Assembly (NCBI GenBank): GCA_948466335.1
Contig: CAOKAE010000001.1
Location: 226,664-290,663, forward strand
Origin: an uncultured Coriobacteriia bacterium
Lineage (GTDB): Bacteria; Actinomycetota; Coriobacteriia; Coriobacteriales; QAMH01
Length of the DNA: 64,000 nt
Direction: 5' to 3'
Part shown: in pieces, positions 57,411 through 64,000 of the stretch
Layout of the letters: each line of letters opens with the position of its first letter
Position numbering within the stretch: the stretch's first letter is position 1
Position numbers and translations under genes: made by a program
Notes under the pieces: model-generated
Seen by the model: the letters and a program-made list of their open reading frames with translations, nothing else
What the model was told of the DNA's origin: nothing
Databases searched by the model: none

Positions 57411-58714
57411 TGCTCCACCTCCTCCTTGTTTGCCACGCCCATGAACGGAAGGTCATCGATCCATGGGGGAAGCTCGTTCCACTCGTAGCGCCGCATGCGC
57501 CTGTTCCAGCTCACGACCGGCATGAAGCTTTGACGTCCCTGTGCCGGACGGTCGTCATCGCGGCGCATGGCAATCTGCGTGATGCGCCGCTTGCCGCCTG
57601 CTAGACGGTCCTGCTGTACGACGAGGTCGAGCGCGGACGCGATTTGCTCCTCGATGATTTCGGTGGGCAGGTCCATGCCGTAGCGCACCATCATCACGAG
57701 ACGGGGAATGACCTCGGAGGGCGAGTTCGCGTGCAGCGTCGTCAGTGACCCGTCGTGCCCCGTGTTCATGGCCTGCAGCATGTCGAGAGCCTCGGCGCCG
57801 CGGCATTCGCCCACGATGATACGGTCTGGTCGCATGCGCAGCGCATTGATGACGAGCTCGCGGATGGATACCTCCCCGCGTCCCTCGGCGTTTGCCAGGC
57901 GAGCCTCGAGTCGCACGACGTGCGGATGCTGGTCGAACCTGAGCTCGGCGCTGTCCTCGATCGTGACGATGCGCTCCTCATGGGGAATGAGGCGTGACAG
58001 CGCGTTGAGCAACGTCGTCTTGCCGCCGCCCGTACCGCCCGAGACGGCGATGTTCCTGCGGGACCGCACCGCCCAGGCAAGCAGCTGTGCCATCTCGGGC
58101 GAGAGCGCATCCATATCGACGAGCTCGCCAAGCGTGAATGACCGGGCACGGAACTTGCGTATGGTGAGCGCGGTTCCGCCGATCGCGACAGGCGGGATGA
58201 CGACGTTGACGCGATGTCCCTCTGGCAGGCGGGCGTTCACGATGGGGCACTGCTCGTCAACGCGCCTTCCGAGCGGCGAGACGATGCGGTCGATGACGAG
58301 CCGCAGTTGCTCCTCGGAGTCGTAGCGCTCGGTGCTGCTGCATATGACGCCGTCGCGTTCGAAGAAGACGGAGTCGGGGGCATTCACCATGATCTCGGTG
58401 ATAGAGTCATCCTTGAGCATCTTCTCGATGGGCCCGAGGCCGAGCACCATGTCGAGCGTCTGCTCGATGAGGGCCGAGCGTTCGATGTCGTTCATGGGCG
58501 CGAAGTCGTGGGCGCTCAGGATCTGGTCGATGCAGACGGCAAGCTCGCGTCGCGCCCGCTCACGCCCTTGACCGAGCAGCTGGGCGATACGTTCACTTGG
58601 AATCTCGCGGTAGAGCAGCTCGCGTAGCCGTGCATGCCCCTTCTCGGAGAGGGCGGCGTTGTCCTCATTTGCCGCAACTTGCGCGCCCTGACGTATGTAG
58701 TCACCGAGCTTCAT
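57371..58714 (-). CDS. tadA: Tad pilus assembly ATPase TadA, 447 aa
   Basis: Type II/IV secretion ATPase (CpaF family): Walker A SGGTGGGKTT, Asp box (TIEDSAEL), Walker B (RIIVGECRG) and His box (GHDGSLTTLHAN) are in order. The N-terminal helical domain is normal. ATG 58714 overlaps the tadZ stop by four bases. It powers pilus extension (and perhaps retraction) from the cytoplasmic face. Confidence 0.95.
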   Translation of the reverse strand: MKLGDYIRQGAQVAANEDNAALSEKGHARLRELLYREIPSERIAQLLGQGRERARRELAVCIDQILSAHDFAPMNDIERSALIEQTLDMVLGLGPIEKMLKDDSITEIMVNAPDSVFFERDGVICSSTERYDSEEQLRLVIDRIVSPLGRRVDEQCPIVNARLPEGHRVNVVIPPVAIGGTALTIRKFRARSFTLGELVDMDALSPEMAQLLAWAVRSRRNIAVSGGTGGGKTTLLNALSRLIPHEERIVTIEDSAELRFDQHPHVVRLEARLANAEGRGEVSIRELVINALRMRPDRIIVGECRGAEALDMLQAMNTGHDGSLTTLHANSPSEVIPRLVMMVRYGMDLPTEIIEEQIASALDLVVQQDRLAGGKRRITQIAMRRDDDRPAQGRQSFMPVVSWNRRMRRYEWNELPPWIDDLPFMGVANKEEVEQWVQSVRCCCLAA

Positions 58715-59499
58715 GGGAAGAAGCGCCTCGCTCTCTTGCGTTCGCTGGCCGAAAACTCGATTCCGATGCGGGGGAGGAGTGCGGCCAGAAGTGATTCGAC
58801 ATCGGATGTGGGCGATGCCCCCTCCTCGACAAGCTCCTCGATGCGACCTGTGCCGACGAGCGCCTCGACCGACGCCTTGCCATCTGCGAGCCGAAACAGC
58901 TCCTCGCAGCCGAGCGAATCTTCGATGCGCTCGATTTCGCCACGGGACAGTCCCGAGGCGCGGTTGAGCACGAAGGCGATGCGCGCTCCGGGAATACCGA
59001 GGCGCTGGCAGAGCTCGAGGGCCTTGATGGCCCCGTACACCGATGACCGCCGCTGGTCCATGACAAGCAACACGAGGTCGGAGTTGCACAGAAGCTCGCC
59101 CGTGAGTCCCGACCAGAACTGTCCGGTGTCGGCGATGACGAGGTCGTAGCTCGTGCGGGACCCCTCCACGAGACGGGCCGTGGCCTCGGATATCTCCTCG
59201 GCGACCTCGGGTAGGATCGGTGCCTTGAAGAGGTCGAGCTGCGCCGAGATGGGCACGGGGATGCAGGCCTCTCCCTGGGCAAGCGACGAGAGCTTGACGT
59301 CGAGTCCGAGCCAGAATCCCATGTCGCCAAACTGCAGGTCACCCTCGACGATGGCGGTCTTGGTGCCCCGTGCCGCGGTCAGGTGAGCGGCAATGAGCGC
59401 GATCGTGCTCTTGCCGACGCCCCCGCTTGCGGACACCAGCGTGATGAGCGGTGCGCGCCGTGCGCTTTGCGCGGAGCATGTGGGCTGGACGGGGTCCAT
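58711..59499 (-). CDS. TadZ/CpaE-like ParA-family ATPase, 262 aa
   Basis: Deviant Walker A SASGGVGKSTIALIAAHL, switch region EGDLQFGDMGFWLG and VIADTGQFWSG define the ParA/MinD fold used by CpaE/TadZ to place the Tad machine. The N-terminal receiver-like domain of longer CpaE proteins is missing. It begins two bases after the cpaB stop at 59501. Confidence 0.88.
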   Translation of the reverse strand: MDPVQPTCSAQSARRAPLITLVSASGGVGKSTIALIAAHLTAARGTKTAIVEGDLQFGDMGFWLGLDVKLSSLAQGEACIPVPISAQLDLFKAPILPEVAEEISEATARLVEGSRTSYDLVIADTGQFWSGLTGELLCNSDLVLLVMDQRRSSVYGAIKALELCQRLGIPGARIAFVLNRASGLSRGEIERIEDSLGCEELFRLADGKASVEALVGTGRIEELVEEGASPTSDVESLLAALLPRIGIEFSASERKRARRFFP

Positions 59500-59500
59500 G

Positions 59501-60160
59501 CTATTCCATCTGACTCGCCGCGCTGCTGCCGGGTAGGACGAAGTGGATGGTCCCCTTGGCCGAGGCGGCAATGAGGTCACTGACGCTCGAGGGCTTGACC
59601 GCGAGCGTGACCCAGGAAATCTGGCCGTCCTTGCCGTCGTCCAGCGTGCTCGTCTCGAGCACGAGGATATGCTCGCCGAGCATCGTGATCTCGCCCGATG
59701 ATGCCTCGACGTATACATCCACGACCGAGCCGGCCCTTATGGCGCCGCCTACCGCGAGCACGTCATCGGACGCGACGCTTGCCGCCGCCAGGCCGTCGGG
59801 CACGGTGATGCGCGAAGAACCATCGCCCACGCGCTCGAGCAGCACCGGCTCGTTCACGCGAATCTCGGTTTGCGCGACAAGCCCCTCGAGCTCGTCGTAG
59901 CTTTGTGCCGCCTGTCCCTGGGGCAGGAAGTCGACGAGCCATTCCTGCACGCTTGCGTTCGACTCGTCTATGACGCTGCCGATGGGAATCGTCTTGCTTG
60001 CCACGAGCACTTCGACGCGCTCGCCACCGTAGCTGCGAATCGCGGACGCCCGTGCCATCGCAGCCTCGGACTGTATCGTCGCCGTATAGGCGAACACGCA
60101 GAGCGCGGCCACGATGCCGCATGCCGCCGCGATGATTGCCTGTTTGCGTTGCTTCGTCAT
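59501..60160 (-). CDS. cpaB: CpaB/RcpC-like SAF-domain protein, 219 aa
   Basis: One N-terminal membrane helix, then a SAF domain (VEVLVASKTIPIGSVIDESN) and a conserved segment GSVVDVYVEASSG typical of Flp pilus assembly CpaB. First gene of the leftward tad operon. GTTGGAGGTGAC is an ideal ribosome site. No secretin (cpaC) is present, as expected for a single-membrane cell. Confidence 0.9.
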   Translation of the reverse strand: MTKQRKQAIIAAACGIVAALCVFAYTATIQSEAAMARASAIRSYGGERVEVLVASKTIPIGSVIDESNASVQEWLVDFLPQGQAAQSYDELEGLVAQTEIRVNEPVLLERVGDGSSRITVPDGLAAASVASDDVLAVGGAIRAGSVVDVYVEASSGEITMLGEHILVLETSTLDDGKDGQISWVTLAVKPSSVSDLIAASAKGTIHFVLPGSSAASQME

Positions 60161-60557
60161 GTCACCTCCAACACCTTCGTTTTGGAGATGTGACTATGCG
60201 ACGGATGGCACCGAGCAAACCACCCCGACAACCTGTACGTTTTCGGACTGGATTCGGGGCAAATTCAGACCAGGTTCAGAGCGAAATCAGATTTCGCCAT
60301 TTCGCCTAGCGATGGACAGGCCACAGAGCCGAGGTTAAGGGAGCGCATAACCAAATAACCCAGCGTCGGATAGACCGCCGAACCGAGGTTAAGGGAGCGA
60401 GCCGTAAGGCCCGCGAAGCGGGCTGTCGGGGAGCGACCATCGAGGTGAGGTGGTCTGGCCGACGCATCCGCGAAGTGGGCCGTCGGGGAGCGACCATCGA
60501 GGCGAAGGGGCGTGTCCATCGCCCCCATCGAGGTGAGGCGGTCTATCCGACGCCCCT
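60161..60557. other. 397-base intergenic region upstream of the tad operon
   Basis: About 140 bases next to cpaB hold the presumed tad promoter (no clear boxes seen). The rest, 60308-60553, is the repeat region described separately. No gene. Confidence 0.6.
60308..60553. repeat. Separate repeat block with 54-57-bp units and 17-bp inverted ends
   Basis: CCGAGGTTAAGGGAGCG recurs at about 60329 and 60383 (54 bases apart). GTCGGGGAGCGACCATCGAGG recurs at 60425 and 60482 (57 apart). CCATCGAGGTGAGG recurs at 60437 and 60525. GCGTCGGATAGACCGCC (60363-60379) and GGCGGTCTATCCGACGC (60537-60553) are perfect 17-bp inverted repeats bounding 191 bases. Unrelated to the GGGGACAGACCC family. Confidence 0.75.
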
Positions 60558-61223
60558 TTACAGATGCCTGATGATGTTGCGGAACTCTTCTTCGGCGTCG
60601 CTCTTGGTGGCGGCGATGATGGTCTCGCCCGGATATAGCACGGTGTCGCCCGTGATCATCACGAACTCGTCGTCGCGAATGACGGCGATGAGCTGCGTGT
60701 CGTGCGAGAACGGGATGTCCGCCACGCGCACGCCGTCCTTGTGGCGCATCTTGGCAGGCAGCTTTGTCTCGACCATCACGATGTCGCCCTCGCGCAGCGA
60801 GAACACCATGCGCATGTCGCCGACGATGGCCTCCTCCTCGACCATGCGCGCGATGAGTTCGGTCGACGAGACGGGCTCGATGCCCACCTCGTGGAAGATG
60901 CGGCCGTTCTTGGGGTTGTTGACGTTGGCGATGCAGCGCGGGACGTTGAAGGCGGTCATGGCGATCTCGCAGGCGACGAGATTCGTCTCATCGTGGCCCA
61001 TGAGCGCGACGAACAGGTCGGCGTCATCGACGCCGGCGTCGAGCTGCACGGCGGAATCCGTGCCGTCACCTTCGATGATGAGGACTTCGGGGGGAAGCGT
61101 ATCGGCGAGGTGGTCGATGGTCTCGCGCTCCTCCTCGATGAGGGTGATGCGATGGTTCTGCTCGAGCATCATCGAGATGAGGTATTCGGCCGTGGTCGAT
61201 CCGCCGCTAATGACGATGAACAT
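60558..61223 (-). CDS. trkA: TrkA-type potassium uptake regulator, 221 aa
   Basis: An RCK_N domain (IVISGGSTTAEYLISMM, LIIEGDGTD, FVALMGHDETN) and a C-terminal RCK_C domain (about 135-215). The NAD-binding loop reads SGGSTTAE where the usual motif has GxGxxG, so nucleotide binding may be altered. AGGAGCTGATTCC precedes ATG 61223. Four bases after the partner gene, so one operon. No channel subunit (trkH/ktrB) is in the window. Confidence 0.88.
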   Translation of the reverse strand: MFIVISGGSTTAEYLISMMLEQNHRITLIEEERETIDHLADTLPPEVLIIEGDGTDSAVQLDAGVDDADLFVALMGHDETNLVACEIAMTAFNVPRCIANVNNPKNGRIFHEVGIEPVSSTELIARMVEEEAIVGDMRMVFSLREGDIVMVETKLPAKMRHKDGVRVADIPFSHDTQLIAVIRDDEFVMITGDTVLYPGETIIAATKSDAEEEFRNIIRHL

Positions 61224-61227
61224 GGAA

Positions 61228-61872
61228 TCAGCTCCTGATAAAGCGCGAGAGGCGTCCGAAGTCCTCGCGGGCAACGCAGACGATGGCCACGTCGCCGTCG
61301 TGCAGAATCGTGTCCTGCGAGGGCAGGATGGTCTCGTCGTCGTGCTCGACGGCGACGACGCGCGCGTCGTAGTCCCTTTCGAGCTCGCTGCATGACATGG
61401 TGACGTCGTCTTCGAGGTTGAAGGCGAAGCGTGCCAGCTCGTAGCTGCCGAAGGTGTCGATGTGATGGCCGTGCCCCGATTGGATCTTCGAGAAGATCTC
61501 CTCGGCCACGAGCGTCGTGCCGCAGGCGAAGTCAATGCCGAGCTGGGCATAGGTCTTCTCGCGGCGTGCCTCGTAGAGCCTCGTGATGACATGGGGAACC
61601 TCGTATATGCGCCGCGCGACTTCCGCGATCATGAGGTTGGCGTTGTCGTTGCTCGTGACGGCGGCGATGACGTCGGCCTCGTCGATGCCCGCCTCCATGA
61701 GCGCGCTCTCGTCAAAGCCGATGCCGCGCACGATGCGCCCGTTGAAGTCACGCCCGAGGTTCTTGAACGCGTCGGCGACGCGGTCGATGACCGAGACGTT
61801 GTGCCCGTCTTCGGAAAGCAGGGTCGCCAGGTGGCTTCCCACGCGGCCGCAGCCCACGACGATGATGTTCAT
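61228..61872 (-). CDS. trkA: TrkA-type potassium uptake regulator, 214 aa
   Basis: RCK_N with an intact dinucleotide motif VVGCGRVGSHLA and Asp at the end of the second strand (VIDR), then RCK_C. Paired with the degenerate paralogue at 60558; such pairs can form hetero-oligomeric gating rings on a Trk/Ktr channel. GAGAGGGGCGCG precedes the ATG; serS ends 16 bases upstream, so the three may be cotranscribed. Confidence 0.9.
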   Translation of the reverse strand: MNIIVVGCGRVGSHLATLLSEDGHNVSVIDRVADAFKNLGRDFNGRIVRGIGFDESALMEAGIDEADVIAAVTSNDNANLMIAEVARRIYEVPHVITRLYEARREKTYAQLGIDFACGTTLVAEEIFSKIQSGHGHHIDTFGSYELARFAFNLEDDVTMSCSELERDYDARVVAVEHDDETILPSQDTILHDGDVAIVCVAREDFGRLSRFIRS

Positions 61873-61888
61873 GGCGCGCCCCTCTCGT

Positions 61889-63160
61889 CTACTGCGCGGT
61901 GATCACATCGCAGCCCATGTACGGGCGCAGCACCTCGGGAACCGTGATGGTTCCGTCGGCGTTCTGGTAGTTCTCGATGATGGCGGCCATCGTGCGGCCC
62001 ACGGCCAGGCCACTGCCGTTGAGCGTGTGCGCGAAGTGCTTCTTGCCGTTTTCGTCGACGTACTTGATGTTGGCGCGACGCGCCTGGAAGTCACCGCAGT
62101 TGCTGCAGCTCGAAATCTCCTTGTAGGCGCCGTAGCTCGGCAGCCACACCTCGAGGTCGTAGGTCTGCCGGGCCGAGAAGCCCAGGTCGCCCGTGCACAG
62201 GCTGATGACGCGATAGGGAAGCCCCAGCTCCTGCAGGATCTTCTCGGCGCAGGCGGTCATGTCCTCGAGCTCCTCGTCGGATTTCTCGGGGTTGGCGAAG
62301 CGCACCATCTCGACCTTGTCGAACTGGTGCACGCGGATGATGCCACGCGTGTCGCGACCGGCGCTACCGGCTTCCTCGCGGAAGCAAGGCGTGTAGGCGC
62401 AGTAGCGAATGGGCAGCTCGGCGCCGTCGAGCACTTCGCCGGCATGCAGGTTGGTGAGCATGACCTCGGCCGTGGGGATGAGGTAGAGTCCCTCGGTCGT
62501 CTTGAAGAGGTCTTCCTCGAACTTGGGCAGCTGGCCCGTGCCGGTGAGGGTCTCCTTGTTGGCAAGCGCGGGCACCCACCATTCGGTCGAGCCCCACTTG
62601 ACGTGCTCGTTGAGCATGAAGTTGATGAGCGAACGCTCCAGACGGGCGCCGGCGCCATGCAGTGCGTAGAAGCGCGCGTGGGCGAGCTTCACGCCACGCT
62701 CGAAGTCGATGATGCCGAGTTCGGGACCGAGGTCCCAGTGGGCCTTGGCCTCGAAATCGAACGCGCGCGGCGTACCCCAGCGGCGCACCTCGGGATTGTC
62801 GTCCTCGTCATCGCCGACGGGCGTGTTGGGGCCGGGGATGTTGGGGATGGAGTAGGTGAGGCCGTTAAGCTCCTCCTCGACGGCCACGAGGGCGCCGTCG
62901 AGGTTGTTGATCTCGTCGCCCACGTCACGCATGCGCGCCTTGGCGGCCTCAGCCTGTTCGGCGTCGCCCTCCTTGAGCAGCTGGCCGATTTGCTTGGAGA
63001 CGGTGTTGCGCTCGGCCTTGAGGGACTCGACTTTCTGGATGATTTCGCGGCGCTCTGCGTCGAGACGACGGAACTCGTCGTAATCCCACTTCGCGTGACG
63101 ATTCTTCAAAGCCTCTTCGACGGCTTCCGGGTTTTCGCGAATGAAGCGAATGTCGAGCAT
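61889..63160 (-). CDS. serS: Seryl-tRNA synthetase, 423 aa
   Basis: Class II synthetase. The N-terminal coiled-coil arm (about 30-100) binds tRNA. Motif 2 is FREEAGSAGRDTRGIIRVHQF-like and motif 3 NGSGLAVGRTMAAI. SSCSNCGDFQARR is the usual serine-site region. Length normal. GGAGGAAC precedes ATG 63160. Essential housekeeping gene; cytoplasmic. Confidence 0.97.
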   Translation of the reverse strand: MLDIRFIRENPEAVEEALKNRHAKWDYDEFRRLDAERREIIQKVESLKAERNTVSKQIGQLLKEGDAEQAEAAKARMRDVGDEINNLDGALVAVEEELNGLTYSIPNIPGPNTPVGDDEDDNPEVRRWGTPRAFDFEAKAHWDLGPELGIIDFERGVKLAHARFYALHGAGARLERSLINFMLNEHVKWGSTEWWVPALANKETLTGTGQLPKFEEDLFKTTEGLYLIPTAEVMLTNLHAGEVLDGAELPIRYCAYTPCFREEAGSAGRDTRGIIRVHQFDKVEMVRFANPEKSDEELEDMTACAEKILQELGLPYRVISLCTGDLGFSARQTYDLEVWLPSYGAYKEISSCSNCGDFQARRANIKYVDENGKKHFAHTLNGSGLAVGRTMAAIIENYQNADGTITVPEVLRPYMGCDVITAQ

Positions 63161-63275
63161 TGTTCCTCCTGTGCATGGGCGCGATGCGCCGTTCGAAATG
63201 TGATGCGAGCAAGTATACCTCGCACGGCGCGTTTTGCGGTACCATGCGACCCGTGACTTTTAGCTGGGAGAGAGC

Positions 63276-63473
63276 ATGTTCGACGAATACTTCGCATACT
63301 TCGGCCTGACGGGTGGTGTCCTTCTCATCATCGGCATTGGTCTGCTCCTGTTCCTGCTGATAGCCATCATCCTCGAGCGCCGGACCAAGATGCTCTTCCC
63401 CGAGCGTCACAAGCCCAAGTCGAAGGCAGATGACGATTTTCTGTCCTTTGACGACGAAGAGGACGAAGACTGA
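63276..63473 (+). CDS. Small membrane protein with acidic tail, 65 aa
   Basis: One hydrophobic helix (about 13-33), a basic segment (ERRTKMLFPERHKPKSK) and a very acidic end (DDDFLSFDDEEDED). GGGAGAGAGC precedes the ATG; divergent from serS with a 115-base shared spacer. Function unknown. Confidence 0.75.
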   Translation: MFDEYFAYFGLTGGVLLIIGIGLLLFLLIAIILERRTKMLFPERHKPKSKADDDFLSFDDEEDED

Positions 63474-63530
63474 GTCTACGGGTACACTTAGCCCGACCCG
63501 TGCATGACGAGCCAAGCAAAGGAGCACGAC

Positions 63531-63926
63531 ATGATAAGAAAGCGTCTCATCGTATGCCTCATCGCAGCGGTCATGTCCTGCACCTGCCTGTTCTCGTTCG
63601 CGGCATGCGGGTCATCGGATGCCAATGACCTCGTGGGCGAGTGGAAGATCAAGGACACGGACGTCACGGTCGTCTTCTCGGGCACCGAGTTCAAGCTCGT
63701 CGGCAATACCTTCGACTACACGGTCGATCCCGGTTCCAAGACCATCACCTACAAGTCGGGTGACGCGACGGGCAGCGCGAAGTACAGCTTCGGCAACAAC
63801 GGGCAGCAGCTCACGCTCGACGAAAGCGATGGGGCCGGCGGCACGAAGACCACCGTGTTCGACAAGGTCTCGAACAACGGTGACGCCGAACCGGCGGCAA
63901 ACGGCGTGGCAGTCGAGGGCGAGTAG
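63531..63926 (+). CDS. Small lipoprotein, 131 aa
   Basis: Signal peptide with lipobox FAAC (Cys about residue 27), then a small beta-rich domain with LVGEWKIKDTDVTVVFSGTEFKL, which recalls DUF5640-like secreted lipoproteins that begin with a G-W-K/Y pattern. Function unknown. AAAGGAGCACGAC precedes ATG 63531; TACACT at 63483-63488 is a possible -10 box. Confidence 0.82.
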   Translation: MIRKRLIVCLIAAVMSCTCLFSFAACGSSDANDLVGEWKIKDTDVTVVFSGTEFKLVGNTFDYTVDPGSKTITYKSGDATGSAKYSFGNNGQQLTLDESDGAGGTKTTVFDKVSNNGDAEPAANGVAVEGE

Positions 63927-63967
63927 GTCCATGGGCGACGCCATGTCGTCGTGCGACAGGAGAGCGG

Positions 63968-63973
63968 TACAAT
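63968..63973 (+). promoter_or_regulatory. Possible -10 box of a gene beyond the window
   Basis: TACAAT near the right edge, after the lipoprotein gene; no start codon with a ribosome site follows inside the window. Confidence 0.3.
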
Positions 63974-64000
63974 ACATGCATGCGAGCGAGTGCGTCGCAT

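Noticed and set aside
1-64000. Prophage, integrative element, rRNA or tRNA genes
   Set aside because: No integrase, phage structural gene, transposase, att-like direct repeat at a tRNA, or RNA gene was recognised on either strand.

Overview
The window is GC-rich bacterial DNA with no rRNA or tRNA gene. It has many cytoplasmic molybdopterin (Moco) oxidoreductases with small two-cluster ferredoxin partners, large old-yellow-enzyme/FAD reductases, MFS carriers, Tat/lipoprotein ABC receptors and a secretin-less Tad pilus locus. This mix suggests an anaerobic actinobacterium of the Coriobacteriia, probably Eggerthellaceae (relatives of Eggerthella, Gordonibacter, Slackia or Adlercreutzia). The assignment is inferred from gene content, not from a marker-gene comparison.

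Left part (1-12.0 kb): an accessory reductase region. It holds the 3' end of one Moco catalytic subunit plus its ferredoxin, an FKBP/SlyD-like chaperone, a zinc-ribbon protein, two more catalytic subunits and a ferredoxin, and then two OYE-FAD reductases with a short-chain dehydrogenase between them. Next (12.0-24.6 kb): a small conserved-looking protein, a zinc-ribbon protein and a LysR regulator divergent from an MFS carrier. Two tandem Moco/ferredoxin pairs follow, whose ferredoxins are almost identical, then a second MFS carrier and an SMP-30-like lipoprotein. A 32-bp promoter element is shared by the first MFS gene and the first of these Moco operons. The Moco proteins resemble the acetylene hydratase / transhydroxylase / gut catechol dehydroxylase branch of the DMSO-reductase superfamily. 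Substrates cannot be read from sequence, but aromatic (polyphenol-type) electron acceptors taken up by the MFS carriers are the natural hypothesis.

Middle part (25-44.3 kb): MOSC protein, cysK, an ion-transporter-superfamily carrier, DUF5714 protein, an NMT1/SsuABC-like importer with a radical SAM enzyme, a lipoprotein, a single-subunit Moco enzyme, a phosphonate-type importer with a fused double permease, a Cys-rich DUF2703 protein, purB, a TSCPD protein and a Tat lipoprotein. A truncated 3' remnant of a second DUF5714 gene lies just after the radical SAM gene.

Right part (44.3-64 kb): mostly core genes. These are divergent metY and metA (Glu111 predicts acetyl-CoA use), a two-component system overlapping purC, an amidohydrolase, an eleven-gene leftward tad pilus operon ending in DUF192, two TrkA-type proteins, serS and small envelope proteins.

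The most striking non-coding feature is a family of more than 50 copies of GGGGACAGACCC (often preceded by CCGCAGGTGACAAT). It fills almost every intergenic gap from 0.7 to 44.3 kb and is absent from 44.35 kb to the end. It is also translated inside two genes, touches the stop codon of a third, and in mixed arrays always runs plus copies first and minus copies second, so the RNA can fold into hairpins.
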